From: [Actinomadura] parvosata subsp. kistnae
GTDB taxonomy: Bacteria; Actinomycetota; Actinomycetes; Streptosporangiales; Streptosporangiaceae
Direction of reading: 5' to 3'
Assembly: GCF_900323885.1 (NCBI RefSeq)
Contig: NZ_OOHJ01000036.1
Location: 1 to 64,000 of the forward strand
Length of the DNA stretch: 64,000 bases
Shown: positions 17,101 through 25,124 of the stretch, piece by piece
Position numbering within the stretch: the stretch's first letter is position 1
Layout of the letters: the number at the start of each line of letters is the position of its first letter
Translations under genes and position numbers: made by a program
Notes under the pieces: generated by a model
Told to the model about the DNA's origin: nothing
The model's database searches: none
The model's input: only the letters and a program-made list of their open reading frames with translations

Positions 17101-17106
17101 TACCGT
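17101..17106 (+). promoter_or_regulatory. -10 box of the epoxide hydrolase gene (leaderless)
   Basis: TACCGT fits TANNNT and is followed by seven bases and then the ATG at 17114. No ribosome binding site is visible, so this arrangement decides the start. I find no convincing -35 element. Confidence 0.4.
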
Positions 17107-17113
17107 GCTCCGC

Positions 17114-18208
17114 ATGAACCCCTTCGTCATCGACATTCCCCAGGACCGGCTCGACGACCTGCGCGAGCGCCTGGAGCGCACCATCTGGCCCCATGCGATC
17201 GAGGACAGCGCCTGGTCGTACGGGGTGCCGCCGCGGGCGGTGCGCGAGCTGGCCGCGTACTGGCTCGACGGCTACTCCTGGCGCGCCCACGAGGCGCGGC
17301 TGAACGCGCTGCCGCAGTACACGACCGAGATCGACGGGCAGCCCGTGCACTTCGCGCACGTCCGCTCGGCCCGCCCCGGCGCGCTGCCGCTGCTGCTCAC
17401 GCACGGCTGGCCCAGCACGTTCGCCGACTTCGCGCGGGTGGCCGGGCCGCTCAGCGCGGACTTCCACCTCATCATCCCGTCCATCCCCGGCTTCGCCTTC
17501 TCCGGGCCCACCCGCACCCCCGGCTGGGGCGTGCGGCGGGTGGCCGCCGCGTGGATCACGCTGATGGACCGGCTCGGGTACGACCGGTTCGGCGTGCAGG
17601 GCGGCGACTTCGGCTCGCTCATCTCGGCCGCCGTCGCCAGGGCCGCCCCCGGCCGGGTCGCCGGGGTGCACCTGAACGCCTCGGTGACCGCGTTCCCCAC
17701 CGACGACCTGTCCGGGCTGACGGAGGAGGAGCGGGCGCGCGCCGCCGGCGTCGCCGAGTGGCAGGAGCACTCCGGATACGCCGTCATCCAGGGCACCCGG
17801 CCGCAGACCCTCGCCTACGCCCTCACCGACTCCCCCGCCGGGCTGCTCGCCTGGAACCTCGACGCGTTCGCCTCCTGGGGCCAGGACGACGGCGGGCTCT
17901 CCCCCGACGACATCCTCACCAACGTGGCCATCTACTGGTTCACCGGCACCGCGGGCACCGCCGGCCGCCTCTACAAGGAGAGCGCCCCCGACTGGGCGCC
18001 GCCCGCCGCACCCGACCCGACGCCCACCGGGATCGCCGTCTTCCCCGGCGACACCACCGTGCGGCGCTACGCCGAGCAGGTGCACAACGTGGTGCACTGG
18101 TCGGAGCCGCCGCGCGGCGGCCACTACGCCGCGCTCCAGGCGCCCGACCTGTTCGCCGCGGACGTGCGGACGTTCTTCACCGGGCCGGGCCTGACGGGCC
18201 GGGCCTGA
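17114..18208 (+). CDS. Epoxide hydrolase (alpha/beta hydrolase with EHN domain)
   Basis: Hydrolase of 364 residues. The N-terminal EHN domain (about 1-105) begins FVIDIPQDRLDDLRERLERT. The alpha/beta fold follows, with the oxyanion motif HGWPSTFADF near 102. The nucleophile is Asp in VQGGDFGSLISA near 175, a tyrosine region lies before LYKES, and the catalytic His is in PRGGHYAALQ near 343. This is the microsomal-type bacterial epoxide hydrolase family, which opens epoxides to diols. I chose ATG 17114 over the in-frame ATG at 17093 because of the upstream -10 box. It is divergent from the WYL regulator. Confidence 0.85.
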   Translation: MNPFVIDIPQDRLDDLRERLERTIWPHAIEDSAWSYGVPPRAVRELAAYWLDGYSWRAHEARLNALPQYTTEIDGQPVHFAHVRSARPGALPLLLTHGWPSTFADFARVAGPLSADFHLIIPSIPGFAFSGPTRTPGWGVRRVAAAWITLMDRLGYDRFGVQGGDFGSLISAAVARAAPGRVAGVHLNASVTAFPTDDLSGLTEEERARAAGVAEWQEHSGYAVIQGTRPQTLAYALTDSPAGLLAWNLDAFASWGQDDGGLSPDDILTNVAIYWFTGTAGTAGRLYKESAPDWAPPAAPDPTPTGIAVFPGDTTVRRYAEQVHNVVHWSEPPRGGHYAALQAPDLFAADVRTFFTGPGLTGRA

Positions 18209-18249
18209 CGCGCTTTCCTGTCCGGCTTTCCTGCCGGGCGGCGGGTCCG

Positions 18250-18255
18250 TATGCT
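18250..18255 (+). promoter_or_regulatory. -10 box of the PemK/MazF-like gene (leaderless)
   Basis: TATGCT, close to consensus, is followed by seven bases and then ATG at 18263. An upstream in-frame ATG at 18251 lies inside the box itself and is therefore unlikely to be the start. Confidence 0.45.
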
Positions 18256-18262
18256 CCGGTGG

Positions 18263-18694
18263 ATGCGCGATCTAGGAGAGGACCCCCGGCCGGTCCGGGG
18301 AGCGGTACGCGAGATCCACTCACTGCGGGAGGCCGTCACCCTGGCCTACTCCCCCGACCTCGACGGCCTGGCCGACCCCGGGGAGATCGTCTGGGCGTGG
18401 GTCCCGTACGAGGAGGACCCGTCCCGGGGCAAGGACCGGCCGCTGCTGGTCGTGGGCCGCACGGGCCGCCGGCTGCTCGCCATGATGCTCTCCAGCAAGG
18501 GCGACGACGGGCCCGACTGGCTGGAACTCGGCGCGTGGGGCCGCGACGGGCGGGTGTCGTACCTGCGGCTGGACCGGGTGTTCGTGCTGGACGAGGACGA
18601 CATCAGGCGCGAGGGCGCGGTGCTCGACGGCGACCGGTTCGCCCGGGTCGCGGCCCGGCTCATGAAGACGCACGGCTGGGGTGCGGACCGGTGA
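18263..18694 (+). CDS. PemK/MazF-like protein without an adjacent antitoxin
   Basis: Protein of 143 residues. The segment PGEIVWAWVPYEEDPSRGKD followed by RPLLVVGRTGRRLLAMMLSS matches the beta-barrel core of PemK/MazF endoribonuclease toxins, including the G-x-[IV]-[VW] start and the K/RPxLV strand. Its N-terminal 45 residues are extra compared with MazF. No antitoxin-sized gene lies upstream; the downstream partner is a small membrane protein. It may be a repurposed barrel instead of an active toxin. Its stop overlaps a GTG in a 41-bp tandem duplication. Confidence 0.6.
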   Translation: MRDLGEDPRPVRGAVREIHSLREAVTLAYSPDLDGLADPGEIVWAWVPYEEDPSRGKDRPLLVVGRTGRRLLAMMLSSKGDDGPDWLELGAWGRDGRVSYLRLDRVFVLDEDDIRREGAVLDGDRFARVAARLMKTHGWGADR

Positions 18695-18747
18695 GGCTCA
18701 CGCCGCAGGACGCACGGGCGGGGGCGGACCGGTGAGGCTCACGCCGC
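18683..18747 (+). repeat. 41-bp tandem duplication at a gene junction
   Basis: A 24-bp core starting GCGGACCGGTGAGGCTC occurs at 18683-18706 and again at 18724-18747, a 41-bp period. Each copy contains the same GTGA stop/start overlap. The first closes the PemK-like gene and opens a 14-codon frame (18691-18735, beginning VRLTPQDARAG), whose stop again overlaps the GTG that opens the membrane protein gene. Confidence 0.7.
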
Positions 18748-19052
18748 GGGCGCGCTCGTTCGTGGCCGGGCTGCTGGTGGCCAACAGCGCTCCACACCTG
18801 GCCACCGCCGTCACCGGGCACCGCCACCTGACGCCACTGGCCGGGCGCGGCTCCGGACCGGCGGTCAACCTGCTGTGGGGCGCGGCCAACCTGGCCGGCG
18901 GGCTGGCGCTGCTGCGCTCGGCGGCCCGGGCCGAGCGGCCCGGCGACACGTGGGACTCCCGGCTGGTCGCCTTCGAGAGCGGCTGCGTGACGTTCGCCGC
19001 GTGGATGGCGCTCACGGAACGGTTCTTCCCGATGAACCACGGCGAGTCTTGA
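18732..19052 (+). CDS. Small integral membrane protein, function unknown
   Basis: Predicted 106-residue protein starting MRLTPRARSFVAGLLVANSA. Three hydrophobic stretches (about 9-24, 43-60 and 78-92) suggest a small membrane protein; no motif identifies a family. The start is the GTG at 18732 in the second copy of the 41-bp duplication, where it overlaps the preceding stop. Translation is probably coupled to the upstream gene through the short intervening frame. A longer frame beginning at 18681 is possible but would run inside the PemK-like gene. Confidence 0.5.
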   Translation: MRLTPRARSFVAGLLVANSAPHLATAVTGHRHLTPLAGRGSGPAVNLLWGAANLAGGLALLRSAARAERPGDTWDSRLVAFESGCVTFAAWMALTERFFPMNHGES

Positions 19053-19104
19053 CCGGGACGGCTCTTCCCCGCGCCTCGCGGCGGGTCGTGAGAGGTCCCC
19101 GCCG

Positions 19105-20080
19105 GTGATCCGGGTGCCGGAGGCGTTCGCGCAGGCGACGGTCGAGCGGGAGGGCCAGGCCGGCGCGGACTGGGTGGCCGCGCTGCCCGGGATCGTGGCG
19201 GAGCTGCTGGAGCGGTGGGCGTGCGTGCCCGGCGGCGAGGTGCGGCACGGCGGCGTCGGCGTGATCGTGCCCGTGCGGCGGGCGGGCGGCGACGACGCCG
19301 TGGTCAAGGCCGTGATCAAGGTGTCGTTCCCGCACCCCGGCAACGTGCACGAGCCGGACGCCTTCGCCGCCTGGCGCGGGCGCGGCGCCGTCCGGCTGTT
19401 CGAGCGCCGACGAGCGCTACGCCATGCTGCTGGAGCGGGCGCGCCCGGCCACCCTCGCGGAGTGCGGCGACGTGGAGGAGATGGTGACGGTGGCGGGGCG
19501 GCTCAGCCGCCGGCTGGCGATCCCCGCGCCGCCCGGCCTGCCCCGGCTGCGCGAGCAGGCCGGCGAGTGGGAGGAGGAGCTGCTCAAGGACGCCGCGGAG
19601 CTGCCGCACGCGCTGCCCGCCCATGTGGTCGGGGCCGCCGTGGCCACCGCCCGGGAGCTGGGCCCCGCGCAGCCGGACCTCCTCGTGCACGGCGACCTGC
19701 ACCCCAGGAACATCCTGCGGGCCGATCGGGAGCCGTGGCTGGCCGTCGATCCCAAGGGGCACGTGGGAGATCCCGCCTACGACGGCGGCACGCTGCTGAA
19801 GGCGCTCGCACTCAGGCTCGTGGAGACCGGCGACCTGGCCGCGGCCGTGCGCCGCGCTCTCGACGGCTTCGCGGAGGCGGCCGGGCTGGATCGCGGGCGG
19901 GTGGGGCGGTGGGCGCAGTTCCACGCCGTGCGGGCCGGGTTCTGGGGCCGGCGCCACGGGTTCCGCCTCGCGCGCGGCGGCCCCGGCCTGGACCGGCTCA
20001 CCCGCCTCGCGGACCGCCTGGCCGAGCTGCTGACGGAGCCCCTGCCGACGCCTCCGGCGAAGCGGCCGCGGGCGTCCTGA
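19105..20080 (+). pseudogene. Frameshifted aminoglycoside 6-phosphotransferase/hydroxyurea kinase-like gene
   Basis: Two frames together make one APH(6)-like kinase of about 324 residues. The first frame starts at GTG 19105 (MIRVPEAFAQATVEREG) and carries DAVVKAVIKVSFPHPGNVHE; it loses homology-like content after AVRLFER. The second resumes with DERYAMLLERARPATL and contains the kinase loop HGDLHPRNIL near 19689 and DPKGHVGDPAYDGG. The junction at about 19407-19408 needs removal of one C to restore the frame. This is either a real inactivating insertion or a sequence error in a C pair. Intact relatives inactivate streptomycin. Its end overlaps the opposite-strand membrane protein gene by 83 bp. 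Confidence 0.7.
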
Positions 20081-21065
20081 AGAACGCGGCGACGCGCAGG
20101 CCGAGCCAGATCAGCAGGGCGAGCACGCCCACCAGCAGGTACTCGATGACGGGGATCCTGACGATCTCGCCCGCCGCGCCGGCGAGCTCGCCGCGCAACC
20201 CGTACACGAGCATGACGGCGCCGGCGTAGCAGGCGGCCAGCACCCACCGGACGGCGGCCGGCAGGCCGAGGCCGTGCATCTGGGTGACGACGAACACCCC
20301 CAGGAAGCCGAACAGGAACATCGGCCAGATCCCGCCGGGGCCCGAGGTCATGACGGCCACCAGCGTGCCGTGCACGGCGACGGTCGCCTCCAGGGTGAAC
20401 GTCCACCAGCGGTTGGTGTGCGCCCTGGTCAGGAAGAGCGAGCCCTGGAGGAGCAGCAGGAACATGTAGAAGAAGCCGATCAGGTGGCCGGAGGTGGCCT
20501 CGGCCGGGTGGTACCAGAAGGTGTAGACGGCGGCCCAGCTGAACAGGTAGCCGTGGTAGCGGCGGGCCAGGTCCACGACGGCCCGGCCGAGCGGCACGGG
20601 CCTGCCGAGGAGGAGTCCGCGCCGCCGGTTCTCCATGAGCAGCACGACGACGAGCAGCAGGATCACCGAGCCCTGGGAGCTGTAGATGGACACGTCCTGC
20701 GCCAGCCCGTCGTAGAACAGGTGGGTCTGCAGGACGTGCAGGGCGACGAAGCCGGTGTTCACGGCGAGGGCGGCGACGTTGACCGGGTGCAGGCCGTTCG
20801 TGTAGCGGCGGACCCTGGTCTGCGCGTAGTGGATCAGCCACCAGAACGCGAGCTGGTGGGCCGCGTAGCCGAGCCAGGCCGACAGGCGGGTCCACAGGGT
20901 GGGGTGCGGGAGCTTCCAGTAGTACCAGGACGCGCCCTGGTCGGGCAGCAGCTCGACGCCCCGCAGCCGCCCGCCGAGCAGCCAGATCAGGCCCGTCATG
21001 GCCGCGCTTGCCGCCACGCCGATGAGCAGGGCGCGGCCCGCGCCGACGTTCCGCAGCGCCGTCAT
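19998..21065 (-). CDS. Polytopic membrane protein of unknown function
   Basis: Protein of 355 residues with about eight to nine hydrophobic helices and many aromatic/His residues facing them (for example WYYWKLPHPTLWTRL, HQLAFWWLIHYAQ, SWAAVYTFWYHPAEATSGH). The C-terminal 30 residues are Ala/Pro/Gly-rich and overlap the end of the aminoglycoside kinase remnant on the other strand. I do not recognise the family. GGAG lies five bases before the ATG. It is divergent from a MarR regulator with a palindromic site between the starts, so that regulator is the likely controller. Confidence 0.65.
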   Translation of the reverse strand: MTALRNVGAGRALLIGVAASAAMTGLIWLLGGRLRGVELLPDQGASWYYWKLPHPTLWTRLSAWLGYAAHQLAFWWLIHYAQTRVRRYTNGLHPVNVAALAVNTGFVALHVLQTHLFYDGLAQDVSIYSSQGSVILLLVVVLLMENRRRGLLLGRPVPLGRAVVDLARRYHGYLFSWAAVYTFWYHPAEATSGHLIGFFYMFLLLLQGSLFLTRAHTNRWWTFTLEATVAVHGTLVAVMTSGPGGIWPMFLFGFLGVFVVTQMHGLGLPAAVRWVLAACYAGAVMLVYGLRGELAGAAGEIVRIPVIEYLLVGVLALLIWLGLRVAAFFRTPAAASPEASAGAPSAARPGGPRGG

Positions 21066-21084
21066 GGGGGCTCCGTCCAGGTAT

Positions 21085-21115
21085 TTCCATCATGGAATGT
21101 TTCTGTCATGGAATG
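21085..21115. promoter_or_regulatory. Probable MarR operator between divergent genes
   Basis: The perfect inverted repeat TTCCAT-C-ATGGAA spans 21085-21097. Its half CATGGAATG (21091-21099) recurs at 21107-21115, a 16-bp spacing. It lies in the 59-bp gap between the membrane protein and MarR gene starts, where a MarR dimer could control both. Confidence 0.5.
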
Positions 21116-21124
21116 ATAATCGGC

Positions 21125-21601
21125 ATGACGGACGAAGGGGACGCGCCCGGCGCGTTCGAACTGATGGTGATGATGCGGGCGCTGAACGTGGAAAGCGACC
21201 GGTTCGCCGAGCGCTTCGCCGCGCAGCACGGGCTGCACCGCACGGACCTCAACGCCCTCGTCGTCATCCTCGACGCGGCCCGCGCCGGCACGCCGCTCAC
21301 CCCGGGCGGCCTCGGCGCCGCGCTCAACCTCAGCCCGCCCGCCACCACCGCCCTGATCGACCGGCTGGAGCAGGCCGGGCACGTCGAGCGGCGGCGCAGC
21401 GCCACCGACCGGCGCAAGGTCGAGGTCACGCTGAACGAGCAGGCCGCCCGGCTGGCCCGCCGCTTCTTCGCCCCGCTCGGACGCCACCTGACGGAGGCGA
21501 TCGAGACGTTCACGGACGAGGAGCGGCAGGTCATCGGGCGCTTCCTCGACCTCGGCATCAAGGCGACGGCCGCGGCCAGGGCGGAGACGGCTTCCCGATG
21601 A
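21125..21601 (+). CDS. MarR-family transcriptional regulator
   Basis: Regulator of 158 residues with a winged helix at about 50-110. The recognition helix lies in LSPPATTALIDRLEQAGHVERR and the wing in SATDRRKVEVTLNEQ. Helices at both ends form the dimer interface. MarR proteins respond to small phenolic or lipophilic molecules. The ATG at 21125 is preferred; an upstream in-frame start at 21092 would place the palindromic operator inside the gene. It probably represses the divergent membrane protein and itself. Confidence 0.85.
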   Translation: MTDEGDAPGAFELMVMMRALNVESDRFAERFAAQHGLHRTDLNALVVILDAARAGTPLTPGGLGAALNLSPPATTALIDRLEQAGHVERRRSATDRRKVEVTLNEQAARLARRFFAPLGRHLTEAIETFTDEERQVIGRFLDLGIKATAAARAETASR

Positions 21602-21650
21602 GCACGACCGTCGTCACGTGCGGCACGCGGGGCCTCGGCCCCTGCCGCGG

Positions 21651-22991
21651 TCAGGACGGGAAGACGGCGGCCAGTTCGGGGATGCGGGCGCGGTAGCCGT
21701 CGAGGAGCCGCTGCCCCGTGCTGACCGAGTCCACCAGCGGGTGCAGCGCGAACGCCGCCACCGCCAGCCGCGACGACCCCGTCAGCGCCGCTTCGACGGC
21801 CGTCTGCTCCACGGCCTTGACCTGCTGCATCAGCCCCAGGAAGCGCCCGGGCGGGGCGCCGGCGGCCAGGGGCCGCACGCCGGCGCCGTCCACCATGCAG
21901 GGGATCTCCACGACGGCGTCCGGCGGCAGCCCCGTCACCGCCGTGCCGTTGCGCACGTTGAGGATCATGGTGGCGGGCTCGCCGCGCGCGATCGCGGCCA
22001 TGAGCGCCAGCGCGATGCCTTCGTACCCGCCCGCCTCCAGGTCGGCCGCCGACCGCTCGCCGGCGCCGGTGGCGTCGCGCTCCTCCGCCATGTACGAGGT
22101 GTCGCGCTCCTTGCGGGCCCGCGCCCACGCGTCCGGCGCCTCGGCGGGCCGGGCCAGGGCGGCGGCGTAGAAGCGGTCCTGCTGCTCGACCAGCGACTCC
22201 CCCCGGGTGCGCCCCGAGGTCGACGCCACCGCTTCCCGGGTGAAGTAGTAGTAGTACAGGTACTCGTTCGGCAGCGCCCCCAGCGTCCGCACCCAGTCGG
22301 GCCCGAGCAGGCGGGCCTCCTCGACCTGCCGCAGCAGGGCGTCGTCGGCGAGCAGCCGGGGCAGCACGTCGCGCCCCTCGTACGTCAGGCCGCGCAGCCA
22401 GCCGAGGTGGTTGAGCCCCACATAGTCGGGCGAGACGCGGCCGGGGTCGAGCCCGAGCGCGGCGGCGGCCCGCCGGACCAGCCCGATGGGCGAGTCGCAG
22501 ATGCCGACGACGCGGTCGCCGAGCACCCGCTGCATCGCCTCGGTGATCATGCCGGCGGGGTTGGTGAAGTTGATCACCCAGGCGCCGGGGGCGAGCGCGG
22601 CGACGCGTTCGGCGACGTGGACCGCGACCGGCACCGTGCGCAGCCCGAAGGCGACGCCGCCGGGCCCGGTGGTCTCCTGCCCGAGCAGGCCCAGCTCCAG
22701 CGCCACCCGCTCGTCGGCGACGCGGCCCGCCAGCCCGCCGACGCGGATGGCGGAGAAGACGAAGGCGGCGTCACGCAGCGCGGAGTCGAGGTCGGTCGTG
22801 GTGCGGACGAGGGGCGGGTCGTCGTGGCCGGCGGCCAGGCCGCGCAGCACGTGGGAGACGGCCTCCAGCCGCTCGGGCGAGACGTCGTACAGCACCACCT
22901 CCCGCACCCGCGGCTCGGCGGTGTCGCGCAGCAGCGCGCCGTACACCAGCGGGACGCGGAACCCTCCGCCGCCGAGAACGGCCAGCCTCAT
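21651..22991 (-). CDS. Family 4 glycoside hydrolase (6-phospho-beta-glucosidase type)
   Basis: NAD- and metal-dependent glycosidase of 446 residues. The dinucleotide fold begins MRLAVLGGGGFRVPLVYGAL, INFTNPAGM lies near 140-148, and the metal-binding cysteine is Cys165 in GICDSP. The metal-binding histidine is His195 in VGLNHLGW. Both ligands and their roughly 30-residue spacing fit GH4. Relatives hydrolyse phosphorylated disaccharides through oxidation at C3. No PTS permease is adjacent, so the phosphorylated substrate would need another source, perhaps the kinase encoded divergently. The gene lies 23 bp after the DeoR gene and is probably in one operon with it. Confidence 0.88.
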   Translation of the reverse strand: MRLAVLGGGGFRVPLVYGALLRDTAEPRVREVVLYDVSPERLEAVSHVLRGLAAGHDDPPLVRTTTDLDSALRDAAFVFSAIRVGGLAGRVADERVALELGLLGQETTGPGGVAFGLRTVPVAVHVAERVAALAPGAWVINFTNPAGMITEAMQRVLGDRVVGICDSPIGLVRRAAAALGLDPGRVSPDYVGLNHLGWLRGLTYEGRDVLPRLLADDALLRQVEEARLLGPDWVRTLGALPNEYLYYYYFTREAVASTSGRTRGESLVEQQDRFYAAALARPAEAPDAWARARKERDTSYMAEERDATGAGERSAADLEAGGYEGIALALMAAIARGEPATMILNVRNGTAVTGLPPDAVVEIPCMVDGAGVRPLAAGAPPGRFLGLMQQVKAVEQTAVEAALTGSSRLAVAAFALHPLVDSVSTGQRLLDGYRARIPELAAVFPS

Positions 22992-23014
22992 CCTCTCCCC
23001 TTACGTCCGAACCT

Positions 23015-23773
23015 TCACGCGAGCAGCACCTCGACGCCGGCGGCGGTGCAGGCGCGCAGCGTGGCCTCGTCGGCGCCGTCGTTGGTGACGAGCACGTCGA
23101 TGTCCTCGGGCCCGCACACCCGCAGCGCGCCGGTGCCGGGGAACTTGTGCCGGTCGACGAGCAGCACGACCTGCCCGGCGGCGGCCATCATCGCGCGCTT
23201 GAGCGGCACCTCGGCCAGCGTGGTGTCGACGAGCTGCCCGTCGGGGCGCACCCCGCTGGCGCCCAGGAACACGCGGTCGGCCACCACCTGCCCGAGCGCG
23301 GCCTCGGTCAGCACCCCGACCAGCGAGTGGTAGGGCCGCCGCACCATGCCGCCGAGCAGCAGCAGCTCCACGTCGGGGTCGGTGCGCAGCACGTCGAGGA
23401 CGGCGAGGCTGGAGGTGACGACGGTGACGCGGCGCCCGCGCAGCCGCCGGGCCAGCCGCATCGTGGTGGTGCCGATGTCGAGCAGGACCACGTCGCCGTC
23501 GGCGACGAGCCGGGCGGCGCGGGCGGCGACCGCCTCCTTGTCCTGCCCGTCGGTGCCGGCCACCTCCGCGAACGGCCGGTCGGTGTCGGCGTCGGCGCAG
23601 GGCAGCGCGCCGCCGCGCACCCGGCGCAGCGTGCCGTCGCGGTCGAGCACCTCGAGGTCCCTGCGGATGGTGGACGGGCTCACGCCGAGCTGACTGGCCA
23701 GATCACGCACGCTCGTGGCGCCCGACGTGCGGACGCGGCGCATGATCTCGGCATGCCGGAGGCGCTGGAGCAC
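23015..23773 (-). CDS. DeoR-family regulator of the GH4/ABC sugar locus
   Basis: Repressor-type protein of 252 residues. The N-terminal winged helix carries SPSTIRRDLEVLDRDGTLRRVRGGAL, and the sensor domain has DIGTTTMRLARRL near 98-110 and VDRHKFPGTGAL near 205. It should respond to a sugar phosphate and control both the downstream GH4 gene and the divergent kinase-transporter-deacetylase operon. The GTG at 23771-23773 lies six bases after a TAGGAT box, indicating a leaderless message. Confidence 0.85.
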   Translation of the reverse strand: MLQRLRHAEIMRRVRTSGATSVRDLASQLGVSPSTIRRDLEVLDRDGTLRRVRGGALPCADADTDRPFAEVAGTDGQDKEAVAARAARLVADGDVVLLDIGTTTMRLARRLRGRRVTVVTSSLAVLDVLRTDPDVELLLLGGMVRRPYHSLVGVLTEAALGQVVADRVFLGASGVRPDGQLVDTTLAEVPLKRAMMAAAGQVVLLVDRHKFPGTGALRVCGPEDIDVLVTNDGADEATLRACTAAGVEVLLA

Positions 23774-23779
23774 AGCGGG

Positions 23780-23785
23780 ATCCTA
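23780..23785 (-). promoter_or_regulatory. -10 box of the DeoR/GH4 operon (leaderless)
   Basis: On the minus strand TAGGAT precedes the GTG start by six bases. The 111-bp divergent gap 23774-23884 also contains GTGC and GCAC half-sites around 23843-23858 that could bind the regulator; I cannot fix an operator there. Confidence 0.4.
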
Positions 23786-23884
23786 TCAGTCAAATTCGCG
23801 CAGAAGTGAGCATCGCACCCTTGAAGTGTTCGAGCAAACGTGCAAGATTGCGCACAACCGGTGTGTCGAGGAGGTCTTGCTCTC

Positions 23885-25120
23885 GTGTCTGCCCAGGCGT
23901 ACGACCCTCTCGCCGGCGAGCGCACCCCGGAGGGTCCGCAGTTCGACGTGTTCCTGGCCGGGACTGTCTTCCTGGACATCATCTTCACCGGCCTGCCGGC
24001 GATGCCCGCGGCCGGCACGGAGATCTGGGCGGAGGGCATGGGCTCCTGCCCGGGCGGCATCGCGAACCTGGCCATCGCGACCAGCAGGCTGGGGCTGCGC
24101 ACGTCGCTGGCGGCCGCGTTCGGCGACGACGACTACGGCGACTTCTGCTGGCGCACGCTGGAGCAGCAGGAGGCGGTGGACCTGTCGAGGTCCAGGCGGT
24201 TCGAGCACTGGCACTCGCCGGTGACGGTGTCCATGGCGGTCGACCGCGACCGCAGCATGGTCACGCACGGCCATCCCGCCCCGATGCCGGCCTCCGAGAT
24301 GATCGGCAAGCCGCCCCGCTCCCGCGCGGTGATCGTGAGCCTGTCGGCGGAGGAGCCGCTGGGCGAGCCCGGCAGCGCGTGCAACTGGGCGGAGCTGGCG
24401 CACCGCGAGGGCTCGCTCATCTTCGCCGACGTCGGCTGGGACCCGTCGGGCGTCTGGTCCCGCTCCGTGCTCGACCAGTTGGAGGTCTGCCACGCGTTCA
24501 TGCCGAACGCGACCGAGGCCATGGCCTACACCGGCACCGAGACGCCGAGAGACGCGCTGTACGCGATCGCCGACAAGGTGCCGCTGGCCGTGGTGACCGA
24601 CGGCGCCAACGGCGCCATGGCGATCGACTCGACGACGGGCGAGGAGGCGTTCGTGCCGGCGCCCCGGGTGACGGCGCTCGACCCGACGGGCGCGGGCGAC
24701 GTGTTCGGCGCCGGCATCGTGCTCGGCACGCTGTGCCACTGGCCGCTGACCGACCGGCTGGCGTTCGCCGGGGTGTGCGCGGCGCTGGCGGTGCAGCAGT
24801 TCGGCGGCTCGCTGGCCGCGCCCGGCTGGGGCGACATCGCCGACTGGTGGCACGAGGTGCGGGCCGCCGCCGACCACAGTGGCGCCTACGGCACCGCGCT
24901 GGCCCGCCGCTACGCCTTCCTCGACCGGCTGGTGCCGTCGGTGCCGGTGGGGGCCGTGCGCCGCGCCGCCGCCACCATCGCCCGGTACGCCGACGTGGGC
25001 ATGGCGCCGCCCGTACCGGGTAAGCGGCCGGACCGGACCGTGACCCACCCCGCCGCCGAGGCGCCCGCCCTGGAGGACGGGGGCCCGGATGCGCCGCGCG
25101 CGCCCGTGCAGAAGGAGTAA
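23885..25120 (+). CDS. PfkB-family carbohydrate kinase with C-terminal extension
   Basis: Kinase of 411 residues. The PfkB N-terminal signature is GSCPGGIANLAIATSRLG near 55-72, and the catalytic signature DPTGAGDVFGAGIVLG is near 265-280 with its catalytic Asp. About 60 residues after the kinase core form an unusual charged Pro-rich tail. GTG 23885 is chosen because AGGAGG lies ten bases upstream; the frame is open further 5' without homology-like content. As first gene of the ABC operon it should phosphorylate the imported sugar. The product could feed the GH4 enzyme or glycolysis; the sugar is unknown. Confidence 0.82.
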   Translation: MSAQAYDPLAGERTPEGPQFDVFLAGTVFLDIIFTGLPAMPAAGTEIWAEGMGSCPGGIANLAIATSRLGLRTSLAAAFGDDDYGDFCWRTLEQQEAVDLSRSRRFEHWHSPVTVSMAVDRDRSMVTHGHPAPMPASEMIGKPPRSRAVIVSLSAEEPLGEPGSACNWAELAHREGSLIFADVGWDPSGVWSRSVLDQLEVCHAFMPNATEAMAYTGTETPRDALYAIADKVPLAVVTDGANGAMAIDSTTGEEAFVPAPRVTALDPTGAGDVFGAGIVLGTLCHWPLTDRLAFAGVCAALAVQQFGGSLAAPGWGDIADWWHEVRAAADHSGAYGTALARRYAFLDRLVPSVPVGAVRRAAATIARYADVGMAPPVPGKRPDRTVTHPAAEAPALEDGGPDAPRAPVQKE

Positions 25121-25124
25121 GCCG

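Noticed and set aside
19400..19412. Programmed ribosomal frameshift in the aminoglycoside kinase gene
   Set aside because: No slippery heptamer or downstream structure is evident, and the family is normally encoded in one frame, so mutation or sequence error is simpler.
24200..24850. An ATPase gene for the GH4-linked ABC importer
   Set aside because: I looked for Walker motifs in the cluster 21651-31406 and found none beyond the kinase; a shared ATPase elsewhere is more likely.
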